This document shows, one piece after another, positions 52,827 to 64,000 of a stretch of DNA of 64,000 bases. The notes under the pieces are model-generated. The model ran no database searches. It saw only the letters and a list, made by a program, of their open reading frames with translations, and was not told the DNA's origin. Both the position numbers and the translations under genes were made by a program. The number at the start of each line of letters is the position of its first letter. Position 1 is the stretch's first letter. Source of the stretch: Isoperla grammatica (Eukaryota; Arthropoda; Insecta; Plecoptera; Perlodidae); NCBI GenBank assembly GCA_945910005.1, contig CAMDTW010000641.1:749001-813000 (forward strand). The letters run 5' to 3'.

Positions 52827-53299
52827 CGTGATAAACCCTGCGCTAAGTCAGTGACATGAAAGCCACTACATGGAACGTATGAGGACAACGCATGTTTCCT
52901 TGCTTGTGACGGTGACTGTACTTGATAAAACCCTGCGCTAAGTCAGTGACATAGAAGCCACTACATGCAACGTATAAGGACAATGCATGTTTCCTTGCTT
53001 GTGACGGTGACTGTACTTGATAAACCCTGCGCTAAGTCAGTGACATGAAAGCCACTACATGCAACGTATGAGGACAACGCATGTTTCCTAGCTTGTGACG
53101 GTGACTGTACTTGATAAACCCTGCGCTTAGTCAGTGACTTGGTAGCCACGACATGCAACATATCAGGACTACTCATGTTTCTTTGCTTGTGACGGTCACT
53201 GTACTTGATAAACCCTGCGCTAACTCAGTGACATGAAAGCCACTACATGCAACGTATGAGGACAACGCATGTTTCCTTGCTGGTGACGGTGACTTTACT
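52827..53299. repeat. Five-monomer linker, repeated at 58762-59234
   Basis: Landmarks GTACGTG (52824 against 58759) and CTTGGTAGCC (53138 against 59073) share an exact offset of 5,935 bp. The segment separates the two W copies and leads, after CTTTACTTG, into the GCTACGTCAG monomer of W copy 2. In the third occurrence it leads instead to a longer route through the TATA-like marker. Confidence 0.85.
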
Positions 53300-56200
53300 T
53301 GATAAACCCTGCGCTAAGTCAGTGACATGAAAGCCACTACATGCAACGTATGAGGACAACGCATGTTTCCTTGCTTGTGACGGTGACTGTACTTGATAAA
53401 CCCTGCGCTACGTCAGTGACATTGAAGCCACGACATGCAACATATCAGGACTACTCATGTTTCCTTGCTTGTGACGGTCACTGTACTTAATAAACCCTGC
53501 GCTAAGTCATTGACATGAAAGCAACTACATGCAACGTATGAGGACAACGCATGTTTCCTTGCTTGTGACGGTGACTGTACTTGATAAACCCTGCGCTTAG
53601 TCAGTGACATGAAAGCCACTACATGCAACGTATCAGGACAACGCATGTTTTCTTGCTTGTGACGGTGACTTTACTTGATAAACCCTGCGCTAAGTCAGTG
53701 ACATAGAAGCCACTACATGCAACATATCAGGACAACGCATGTTTCCTTGCTTGTGACGGTCACTGTACTTGATAAACCCTGCGCTAAGTCAGTGACATGA
53801 AAGCCACTACATGCAACGTATCAGGACAACGCATGTTTCCTTGCTTGTGACGGTTACTGTACTTGATAAACCCTGCGCTAAGTCAGTGACATGAAAGCCA
53901 CTACATACAACGTATATGGACAACTCATGTTTCCTTGCCTGTGACGGTGACGTTACTTGATAAACCCTGCGCTAAGTCAGTGACATGAAAGCCACTACAT
54001 GCAACGTATGAGGACAACTCATGTTTCCTTGCTTGTGACGGTGACTGTACTTGATAAACCCTGCGCTAAGTCAGTGACATGAAAGCCACTCCATACAACG
54101 TATATGGACAACTCATTTTTCCTTGCTTGTGACGGTCACTGTACTTGATAAACCCTGCGCTAAGTCAGTGACATGAAAGCCACTACATGCAACGTATGAG
54201 GACAACTCATGTTTCCTTGCTTGTGACGGTCACTGTACTTGATAAACCCTGCGCTAAGTCAGTGACATGAAAGCCACTACATGCAACGTATGAGGACAAC
54301 GCATGTTTCCTTGCTTGTGACGGTGACTGTACTTGATAAACCCTGCGCTAAGTCAGTGAAATGAAAGCCACGACAAGCAACGTATCAGGACAACGCATGT
54401 TTCCTTGCTTGTGACGGTGACTGTATTTGATAAACCTTTGACATAGAAGCCACTACATGCAACGTATCAGGACAACGCATGTTTCCTTGCTTGTGACGGT
54501 GACTGAACTTGATAAACCTTGCGCTAAGTCAGTGACATAGAAGCCACTACATGCAACGTATGAGGACAACGCATGTTTCCTTGCTTGTGACGGTGACTGT
54601 ACTTGATAAACCCTGCGCTAAGTCAGTGACATGAAAGCCACTACATGCAACGTATGAGGACAACGCATGTTTCCTTGCTTGTGACGGTGACTGTACTTGA
54701 TAAACCCTGCGCTAAGTCAGTGACATAGAAGCCACTACATGCAAACTAACAGGACAACTCATGTTTCCTTGCTTGTAACGGTGACTGTACTTGATAAACC
54801 CTGCAAAAGTCAGTGACATAGAAGCCACTACATGCAACGTATCAGGACAACGCATGTTTCCTCGCTTGTGACGGTGACTGTACTTGATAAACCCTGCGCT
54901 AAGTCAGTGACATAGAAGCCACTTCATGCAACATATCAGGACAACGCATGTTTTCTCTATTGTGACTGTGACTGTACTTGATAAACCCTGCGCTAAGTCA
55001 GTGACATAAAGCCAGTTCATGCAACATATCAGGACAACGCATGTTTCCTTGCTTGTGACGGTGACTGTACTTGATAAACCCTGCGCTAAGTCAGTGACAT
55101 AGAAGCCACTAAATGCAACGTATCAGAACAACGCATGTTTCCTTGCTTGTGACGGTGACTGTACTTTATAAACCCTGCGCTAAGTCAGTGACATAGAAGC
55201 CATTTTATGCAACGTATGAGGACAACGCATGTTTCCTTGCTTGTGACGGTGACTGGACTTGATAAACCCTGCGCTAAATCAGTGACATAGAAGCCACTAC
55301 ATTCACCATATCAGGACAACGCATGTTTCCTTGCTTGTGACGGTCACTGTACTTGATAAACCCTGCGCTATGTCAGTGACATGAAAGCCACTACATGGAA
55401 CGTATGAGAACAACGCATGTTTCCTTGCTTGTGACGGTGACGTTACTTGATAAACCCTGCGCTAAGTCAGTGACATGTAAGCCACTACATGCGACGTATG
55501 AGGACAACTCATGTTTCCTTGCTTGTGACGGTGACTGTACTTGATAAACCCTGCGCTAAGTCAGTGACATGAAAGCCACTACATGCAACGTATCAGGACA
55601 ACGCATGATTCCTTGCTTGTGACGGTGACGTTACTTGATAAACCCTGCGCTAAGTCAGGGACATGAAAGCCACTACATGCAACGTATCAGGACAACGCAT
55701 GTTTCCTTGCTTGTGACGGTGACTGTACTTGATAAACCCTGCGCTTAGTCAGTGACATGAAAGCCACTACATGCAACGTATAAGGACAACGCATGTTTTC
55801 TTGCTTGTGACGGTGACTGTACTTGATAAACCCTGCGCTAAGTCAGTGACATGAAAGCCACTACATGCAACGTATCAGGACAACGCATGTTTTCTTGCTT
55901 GTGACGGTGACTGTACTTGATAAACCCTGCGCTTAGTCAGTGACATAGAAGCCACTACATGCAACATATCAGGACAACGCATGTTGTCTTGCTTGTGACG
56001 GTCACTGTACTTAAAAACCCTGCGCTAAGTCAGTGACATGAAAGCCACTACATGCAACGTATGAGGACAACGCATGTTTCCTTGCTTGTGATGGTGACTG
56101 TACTTGTTAACCCTGCGCTAAGTCAGTGACATAGAAGCCATTACATGCAACATATCAGGACAACGCATGTTTCCTCGCTTGTGACGGTGACTGTACTTGA

Positions 56201-57728
56201 TAAACCCTGCGCTAAGTCAGTGACATAGAAGCCACTTCATGCAACATTGAGGACAACGCATGTTTCCTCTATTGTGACGGTGACTGTACTTGATAAACCC
56301 TGCGCTATGTCAGTGACATGAAAGCTACTACATGCAACATATCAGGACAACGCATGTTTTCCCGCTTGTGACGGTGACTGTACTTTATAAACCCTGCGCT
56401 ATGTCAGTGACATGAAAGCAACTACATGCAACATATCAGGACAACGCATGTTTCCTCGCTTGTGACGGTGACTGTACTTGATAAACCCTGCGCTAAGTCA
56501 GTGACATAGAAGCCAGTACATGCAACATATCAGGACTACGCATGTTTCCTTGCTTGTGACGGTGACTGTACTTGATAAACCCTGCGCTAAGGCAGTGACA
56601 TGAAAGCCACTACATGCAACGTGTGAGGACAACGCATGTTTCCTTGCTTGTGACGGTGACTGTACTTGATAAACCTTGCGCTAAGTCAGTGACATAGAAG
56701 CCACTTCATGCAACGTATCAGGACAACGCATGTTTCCTTGCTTGTGACGGTGACTGTACTTGATAAACCTTTGAGATAGAAGCCACTACATGCAACGTAT
56801 CAGGACAACGCATGTTTCCTTGATTGTGACGGTGACTGTACTTGACAACCTTGCCGTAGTCAGTGACATAGAAGCCACTACATGCAACGTATGAGGACAA
56901 CGCATGTTTCCTTGCTTGTGACGGTGACTGTACTTGATAAACCCTGCGCTAAGTCAGTGACATGAAAGCCACTACATGCAACGTATGAGGACAACGCATG
57001 TTTCCTTGCTTGTGACGGTGACTGTACTTGATAAACCCTGCGCTAAGTCAGTGACATAGAAGCCACTACATGCAACATATCAGGACAACGCATGTTTAAT
57101 CGCTTGTTACGGTGACTGTACTTGATAAACCCTGCGCTAAGTCAGTGACATAGAAGCCACTACATGCAACATATCAGGACAACTCATGTTTCCTCTATTG
57201 TGACGGTGACTGTACTTGATTAACCCTGCGCTAAGTCAGTGACATAGAAGCCACTACATGCAACGTATGAGGACAACGCATGTTTCCTTGCTTGTGACGG
57301 TGACTGTACTTGATAAACCCTGCAAAAGTCAGTGACATAGAAGCCACTTGTGACGGTGACTGTATTTGATAAACCTTTGACATAGAAGCCACTACATGCA
57401 ACTTATCAGAACAACGCATGTTTCCTTGATTGTGACGGTGACTGTACTTGATAAATCTTGCGCTAAGTCAGTGACATAGAAGCCACTACATGCAATGTAT
57501 GAGGACAACGCATGTTTCCTTGCTCGTGACGGTGACTGTACTTGATAAACCCTGCGCTTAGTCAGTGATATGAAAGCCACTACATGCAACGTATGAGGAC
57601 AACGCATGTTTTCTTGCTTGTGACGGTGACTGTACTTGATAAACCCTGCGCTAAGTCACTGACATAGAAGCCACTACATGCAACATATCAGGACAACGCA
57701 TGTTTTCTCGCTTGTGACGGTGACTGTA
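53300..57728. repeat. 4.4 kb higher-order block W, copy 2
   Basis: This copy is collinear with 48398-52826: GCTACGTCAG 53407, ACTCATTTTTCC 54114, ACTAACAGG 54745, CATTCACCAT 55300, CTTAAAAACCC 56010 and the 56+82 bp pair at 57299-57436. Private changes include CATTGAAGCC near 53421 and TTGCCGTAGTC near 56852. Unlike copy 1, it runs on past its end into the GATACACC order. Confidence 0.9.
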
Positions 57729-58758
57729 CTTGATACACCCTGCGCTAAGTCAGTGACATAGAAGCCACTACATGCAACATATCAGGACAACTCATGTTTC
57801 CTCTATTGTGACGGTGACTGTACTTGATTAACCCTGCGCTAAGTCAGTGACATAGAAGCCACTACATGCAACGTATGATGACAACGCATGTTTCTTTGCT
57901 TGTGACGGTGACTGTACTTGATAAACCCTGCAAAAGTCAGTGACATAGAAGCCACTACAAGCAGCGTATCAGGACAACGCATGTTTCCTCGCTTGTGACG
58001 GTGACTGTACTTGATTAACCCTGCGCTAAGTCAGTGACATGAAAGCCACTACATGGAACGTATGAGGACATAGCATGTTTCCTTGCTTGTGACGGTCACT
58101 GTACTTGATAAACCCTAGGCTAAGTCAGTGACATGAAAGCCACTACATGCAACGTATGAGGACAACGCATGTTTCCTTGCTTGTGACGGTGACTGTACTT
58201 GATAAACCCTGCGCCAAGTCAGTGACATGAAAGCCACTACATGCAACGTATCAGCACAACGCATGTTTTCTTGCTTGTGACGGTGACTGTACTTGATAAA
58301 CCCTGCGCTTAGTCAGTGACATGAAAGCCACTACATGCAACGTATCAGGACAACGCATGTTTTCTTGCTTGTGACGGTGGCTGTACTATATAAACCCTGC
58401 GCTAAGTCAGTGACATGAAAGCAACTACATGCAACGTATCAGGACAACGCATGTTTTCTTGCTTGTGACGGTGACTGTACTTGATAAACCCTGCGCTAAG
58501 TCAGTGACATGAAAGCCACTTCATGCAACATATCAGGACAACGCATGTTTCCTTGCTTGTGATGGTGACTGTAATTGATAAACCCTGCGCTAAGTCAGTG
58601 ACTTAGAAGCCACTACATTCAACATATCAGGACAACGCATGTTTCCTTGCTTGTGACGGTGACTGTACTTGATAAACCCTACGCTAAGTCAGTGACATAG
58701 AAGCCACTACATGCAACATATCAGGACAACGCATGTTTCCTTGCTTGTGACGGTGACT
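57729..58758. repeat. Segment of V-type then marker-type monomers
   Basis: The order to about 58075 matches V (GATACACC, CTGCAAAAGTC, CATGGAACG with GACATAGC). It then goes straight to the CCTAGGC monomer (about 58118), skipping the GAGACACC, GTACATG and GTTGTC monomers present at 43.2-43.4 kb. From about 58180 it matches 59.6-60.2 kb at offset 1,412 bp, including the TATA-like marker at 58376. Confidence 0.75.
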
Positions 58759-58831
58759 GTACGTGATAAACCCTGCGCTAAGTCAGTGACATGAAAGCCA
58801 CTACATGGAACGTATGAGGACAACGCATGTT

Positions 58832-61800
58832 TCCTTGCTTGTGACGGTGACTGTACTTGATAAAACCCTGCGCTAAGTCAGTGACATAGAAGCCACTACA
58901 TGCAACGTATAAGGACAATGCATGTTTCCTTGCTTGTGACGGTGACTGTACTTGATAAACCCTGCGCTAAGTCAGTGACATGAAAGCCACTACATGCAAC
59001 GTATGAGGACAACGCATGTTTCCTAGCTTGTGACGGTGACTGTACTTGATAAACCCTGCGCTAAGTCAGTGACTTGGTAGCCACGACATGCAACATATCA
59101 GGACTACTCATGTTTCTTTGCTTGTGACGGTCACTGTACTTGATAAACCCTGCGCTAACTCAGTGACATGAAAGCCACTACATGCAACGTATGAGGACAA
59201 CGCATGTTTCCTTGCTTGTGACGGTGACTTTACTTGATAAACCCTGCGCTAAGTCAGTGACATGAAAGCCACTACATGCAACGTATGAGGACAACGCATG
59301 TTTCCTTGCTTGTGACGGTGACTGTACTTGATAAACCCTGCGCTAAGTCAGTGACATAGAAGCCACTACATGCAACATATCAGGACAACGCATGTTTCCT
59401 TGCTTGTGACGGTCACTGTTATTGATAAACCCTGCGCTAAGTCAGTGATATGAAAGCCACTACATGCAACGTATGAGGACAACTCATGTTTCCTTGCTTG
59501 TGACGGTGACGTTACTTGACAAAACCCTGCGCTAAGTCAGTGACATGAAAGCCACTACATGCAAAGTATCAGGACAACGCATGTTTCCTTGCTTGTGACG
59601 GTGACTGTACTTGATAAACCCTGCGCCAAGTCAGTGACATGAAAGCCACTACATGCAACGTATCAGCACAACGCATGTTTTCTTGCTTGTGACGGTGACT
59701 GTACTTGATAAACCCTGCGCTAAGTCAGTGACATGAAAGCCACTACATGCAACGTATCAGGACAACGCATGTTTTCTTGCTTGTGACGGTGGCTGTACTA
59801 TATAAACCCTGCGCTAAGTCAGTGACATGAAAGCAACTACATGCAACGTATCAGGACAACGCATGTTTTCTTGCTTGTGACGGTGACTGTACTTGATAAA
59901 CCCTGCGCTAAGTCAGTGACATGAAAGCCACTTCATGCAACATATCAGAACAACGCATGTTTCCTTGCTTGTGATGGTGACTGTAATTGATAAACCCTGC
60001 GCTAAGTCAGTGACTTAGAAGCTAATACATTCAACATATCAGGACAACGCATGTTTCCTTGCTTGTGACGGTGACTGTACTTGATAAACCCTGCGCTAAG
60101 TCAGTGACATAGAAGCCACTACATGCAACATATCAGGACAACGCATGTTTCCTTGCTTGTGACGGTGACTGTACGTGATAAACCCTGCGCTAAGTCAGTG
60201 ACATGAAAGCCACTACATGGAACGTATGAGGACAACGCATGTTTCCTTGCTTGTGACGGTGACTTTACTTGATAAACCCTGCGCTATGTCAGTGACATGA
60301 AAGCCACTACATGCAACATATCAGGACAACGCATGTTTCCTCGCTTGTGACGGTGACTGTACATGATAAACCCTGCGCTAAGTCAGTGACATAGAAGCCA
60401 CTACATGCAACATATCAGGACAACGCATGTTTCCTTGCTTGTGACGGTCACTGTACTTGATAAACCCTGCGCTAAGTCAGTGACATAGAAGCTTCTACAT
60501 GCAACATATCAGGACAACGCATGTTTCCTCGCTTGTGACGGTGACTGTACTTGATAAACCCTGCGCTAAGTCATTGACATGAAAGCCACTACATGCAACG
60601 TATCAGGACAACGCATGTTTCCTTGCTTGTGACGGTGACTGTACTTGATAAAACCCTGCGCTAAGTCAGTGACATAAAAGCCACTACATGCAACGTATGA
60701 GGACAACGCATGTTTCCTTGCTTGTGACGGTGACTGTACTTGATAAACCCTGCGCTAAGTCAGTGACATTAAAGCCACTACATGCAACGTATGAGGACAA
60801 CGCATGTTTCCTTGCTTGTGACGGTGACTGTACTTGATAAACCCTGCGCTACGTCAGTGACATGGAAGCCACGACATGCAACATATCAGGACTACTCATG
60901 TTTCCTTGCTTGTGACGGTCACTGTACTTAATTAACCCTGCGCTAAGTCATTGACATGAAAGCAACTACATGCAACGTATGAGGACAACGCATGTTTCCT
61001 TGCTTGTGTCGGTGACTGTACTTGATAAACCCTGCGCTAAGTCAGTGACATGAAAGCCACTACATGCAACGTATCAGGACAACGCATGTTTTCTTGCTTG
61101 TGACGGTGACTGTACTTGATAAACCCTGCGCTAAGTCAGTGACATAGAAGCCACTACATGCAACATATCAGGACAACGCATGTTTCCTTGCTTGTGACGG
61201 TCACTGTACTTGATAAACCCTGCGCTAAGTCAGTGACATGAAAGCCACTACATGCAACGTATCAGGACAACGCATGTTTCCTTGCTTGTGACGGTGACTG
61301 TACTTGATAAACCCTGCGCTAAGTCAGTGACATGAAAGCCACTACATACAACGTATATGGACAACTCATGTTTCCTTGCCTGTGACGGTGACGTTACTTG
61401 ATAAACCCTGCGCTAAGTCAGTGACATGAAAGCCACTACATGCAACGTATGAGGACAACTCATGTTTCCTTGCTTGTGACGGTGACTGTACTTGATAAAC
61501 CCTGCGCTAAGTCAGTGACATGAAAGCCACTCCATACAACGTATATGGACAACTCATTTTTCCTTGCTTGTGACGGTCACTGTACTTGATAAACCCTGCG
61601 CTAAGTCAGTGACATGAAAGCCACTACATGCAACGTATGAGGACAACTCATGTTTCCTTGCTTGTGACGGTCACTGTACTTGATAAACCCTGCGCTAAGT
61701 CAGTGACATGAAAGCCACTACATGCAACGTATGAGGACAACGCATGTTTCCTTGCTTGTGACGGTGACTGTACTTGATAAACCCTGCGCTAAGTCAGTGA

Positions 61801-63365
61801 AATGAAAGCCACGACATGCAACGTATCAGGACAACGCATGTTTCCTTGCTTGTGACGGTGACTGTATTTGATAAACCTTTGACATAGAAGCCACTACATG
61901 CAACGTATGAGGACAACGCATGTTTCCTTGCTTGTGACGGGGACTGTACTTGATAAACCCTGCGCTAAGTCAGTGACATGAAAGCCACTACATGCAACGT
62001 ATGAGGACAACGCATGTTTCCTTGCTTGTGACGGTGACTGTACTTGATAAACCCTGCGCTAAGTCAGTGACATAGAAGCCACTACATGCAAACTAACAGG
62101 ACAACTCATGTTTCCTTGCTTGTAACGGTGACTGTACTTGATAAACCCTGCAAAAGTCAGTGACATAGAAGCCACTACATGCAACGTATCAGGACAACGC
62201 ATGTTTCCTCGCTTGTGACGGTGACTGTACTTGATAAACCCTGCGCTAAGTCAGTGACATAGAAGCCACTTCATGCAACATAACAGGACAACGCATGTTT
62301 TCTCTATTGTGACTGTGACTGTACTTGATAAACCCTGCGCTAAGTCAGTGACATAAAGCCAGTTCATGCAACATATCAGGACAACGCATGTTTCCTTGCT
62401 TGTGACGGTGACTGTACTTGATAAACCCTGCGCTAAGTCAGTGACATAGAAGCCACTAAATGCAACGTATCAGAACAACGCATGTTTCCTTGCTTGTGAC
62501 GGTGACTGTACTTTATAAACCCTGCGCTAAGTCAGTGACATAGAAGCCACTTTATGCAACGTATGAGGACAACGCATGTTTCCTTGCTTGTGACGGTGAC
62601 TGGACTTGATAAACCCTGCGCTAAGTCAGTGACATAGAAGCCACTACATTCACCATATCAGGACAACGCATGTTTCCTTGCTTGTGACGGTCACTGTACT
62701 TGATAAACCCTGCGCTATGTCAGTGACATGAAAGCCACTACATAGAACGTATGAGGACAACGCATGTTTCCTTGCTTGTGACGGTGACGTTACTTGATAA
62801 ACCCTGCGCTAAGTCAGTGACATGTAAGCCACTACATGCAACGTATGAGGACAACTCATGTTTCCTTGCTTGTGACGGTGACTGTACTTGATAAACCCTG
62901 CGCTAAGTCAGTGACATGACCGCCACTACATGCAACGTATCAGGACAACGCATGATTCCTTGCTTGTGACGGTGACGTTACTTGATAAACCCTGCGCTAA
63001 GTCAGGGACATGAAAGCCACTACATGCAACGTATCAGGACAACGCATGTTTCCTTGCTTGTGACGGTGACTGTACTTGATAAACCCTGCGCTTAGTCAGT
63101 GACATGAAAGCCACTACATGCAACGTATAAGGACAACGCATGTTTTCTTGCTTGTGACGGTGACTGTACTTGATAAACCCTGCGCTAAGTCAGTGACATG
63201 AAAGCCACTACATGCAACGTATCAGGACAACGCATGTTTTCTTGCTTGTGACGGTGACTGTACTTGATAAACCCTGCGCTAAGTCAGTGACATAGAAGCC
63301 ACTACATGCAACATATCAGGACAACGCATGTTGTCTTGCTTGTGACGGTCACTGTACTTAAAAAC
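58832..63365. repeat. Higher-order block W, copy 3, with upstream segment
   Basis: This block is collinear with about 46490-51115 at offset 12,342-12,343 bp to 61856, then 12,249-12,250 bp after loss of one monomer in the chimeric 82 bp monomer 61857-61938. Landmarks: marker monomer 59788, GCTACGTCAG 60848, ACTCATTTTTCC 61555, ACTAACAGG 62092, CATTCACCAT 62648 and CTTAAAAACCC 63357. After CTTAAAAACCC it leaves the W order. Confidence 0.9.
61857..61938 (+). repeat. Chimeric 82 bp monomer at a one-monomer deletion
   Basis: The front (CTGTATTTGATAAACC, TTTGACATAG) equals the 82 bp monomer at 54419. The rear (GTATGAGG) equals the following monomer there, and the GACTGAACTTG monomer start is missing. 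The offset to the sister copies drops by one monomer here. It is followed by a private GGGGACTG change at 61939. Confidence 0.85.
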
Positions 63366-63403
63366 CCTGCGCTAAGTCAGTGACATGAAAGCCACTTCAT
63401 GCA

Positions 63404-64000
63404 ACATATCAGGACAACGCATGTTTCCTTGCTTGTGACGGTGACTGTACTTGATAAACCCTGCGCTAAGTCAGTGACATGAAAGCCACTTCATGCAACA
63501 TATAAGAACAACGCATGTTTCCGCGCTTGAAGGTGACTGTACTTAAAAACCCTGCAAAAGTCAGTGACATAGAAGCCACTACATGCAATGTATGAGGACA
63601 ACGCATGTTTCCTCGCTTGTGACGGTGACTGTACTTGATAAACCCTGCGCTTAGTCAGTGACATGAAAGCCACTTCATGCAACATATGAGAACAACGAAT
63701 GTTTCCTCGCTTGTGAAGGTGACTGTACTTGATAAACCCTGCGCTAAGTCAGTGACATGAAAGCCACTTCATGCAACATATGAGGACAACTCATGTTTCC
63801 TCACTTGTGAAGGTGACTGTACTTAATAAACCCTGCGCTAAGTCAGTGACATAGAAGCCACTACATGCAACGTATGAGGACAACGCATGTTTCCTCGCTT
63901 GTGACGGTGACTGTTCTTGTTAACCCTGCGCTATGTCAGTGACATGAAAGCCACTACATGCAACATATCAGGACAACGCATGTTTCCTCGCTTGTGACGG
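63404..64000. repeat. Copy of 35122-35718 at the window end
   Basis: CATATAAGAAC with the short GTTTCCGCGCTTGAAGG monomer, CTTAAAAACCCTGCAAAAG, GAATGTTTCC and CTCATGTTTCCTCACTTG variants follow the order at 35.12-35.72 kb with offset 28,282 bp. The match runs off the end of the window, so the length of this copy is unknown. Confidence 0.88.

Larger units (their letters stand above)
1..64000 (+). repeat. Giant tandem satellite array, 94 bp monomer, fills the whole window
   Basis: Every line of the window reads through the same unit. Taking GGTGACTGTA as monomer position 1, starts fall at 1, 94, 188, 282, 376, 469, 563, 657, 750, 845 and so on, so the spacing is 94 bp with occasional one-base changes. 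All copies point the same way, and no inverted copy, unique insert or array edge was seen. Window length divided by 94 gives about 680 copies. Variants cluster at a few positions: 4 (G/C), 7-10 (TGTA/GTTA), 29-30 (AA, TA or AT), 41-42 (GA/AG), 52 (A/T), 61 (G/A), 65 (G/C), 74 (G/T) and 82-87. Array size and higher-order structure are typical of eukaryotic satellite DNA. The family is not recognised, and whether it is centromeric or other heterochromatin cannot be told from sequence alone. Confidence 0.99.

Noticed and set aside
1012..63685. About 34 open frames of 60-79 codons, all on the minus strand
   Set aside because: The 94 bp period shifts the frame every monomer, all frames end at the same repeat-borne stops, and presence depends on single satellite variants. 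There is no distinct start context, domain or neighbour. They are repeat by-products, so no CDS is listed.
1..64000. CRISPR array
   Set aside because: Units are contiguous and homologous along their full 94 bp. There are no unique spacers between short repeats and no cas genes.
1..64000. Telomere-like repeats, since each monomer holds AAACCCT
   Set aside because: Only one such heptamer occurs per 94 bp, it is never in tandem, and variants such as TTAACCC or ACACCC are tolerated. It is a chance match to the plant-type unit.
1..64000. tRNA-derived or other RNA polymerase III element
   Set aside because: No B-box-like GGTTCGANTCC, no tRNA cloverleaf and no T-run terminator was seen in the monomer.
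1..64000. Transposon or insertion sequence within the array
   Set aside because: No interruption of the satellite, no terminal inverted repeats, no target-site duplication and no reading frame of useful length.

Overview
The whole 64 kb window is one uninterrupted tandem satellite array. A monomer of about 94 bp is repeated head to tail roughly 680 times, always in the same orientation. I found no unique sequence, gene, RNA gene, transposon or flank. An exact copy of the apparent consensus is at 845-938. It is about 47% G+C, has four CpG sites, and carries short inverted repeats (ACATGC/GCATGT arms; GTCA-G-TGAC). An array this long and homogeneous, with layered higher-order structure, points to a eukaryotic chromosome (centromeric, pericentromeric, subtelomeric or other heterochromatin). 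I do not recognise the satellite family and cannot name the organism.

The information lies in the order of monomer variants. Blocks of dozens of variants recur in the same order, giving nested higher-order repeats. (1) 1-2738 recurs at 24870-27607 with a constant offset of 24,869 bp. (2) 2769-8054 was tandemly duplicated to 8055-13716 and has a single counterpart at 27920-33176. (3) A 3,565 bp unit runs in tandem from about 12600 to 24700: two copies with one 14-monomer cassette, a third with a different cassette of the same length, and a partial fourth. (4) 33.2-38.3 kb is a mosaic that includes a distinctive subfamily at 34.1-35.6 kb. (5) A 2,942 bp tandem pair lies at 40790-46673. (6) A 4,902 bp-offset pair lies at 48398-52826 and 53300-57728. 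(7) 46.5-51.1 kb recurs at 58.8-63.4 kb (offset 12.34 kb). (8) The last 600 bp repeats 35.1-35.7 kb (offset 28,282 bp).

Several junctions between blocks fall inside chimeric monomers that keep the 94 bp register, as expected from unequal homologous exchange. Others are short truncated monomers (26, 48, 56, 57 and 82 bp) whose breaks were then copied along with the block. Two places show different cassettes of equal length swapped between otherwise matching copies, which suggests conversion-like replacement.

No protein-coding gene is supported. The only open frames of 60-79 codons are on the minus strand. They are by-products of the repeat: 94 is not a multiple of three, and single-base variants remove a recurring stop codon. 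All comparisons were made by eye, so positions of block edges are approximate unless given as exact monomer limits.
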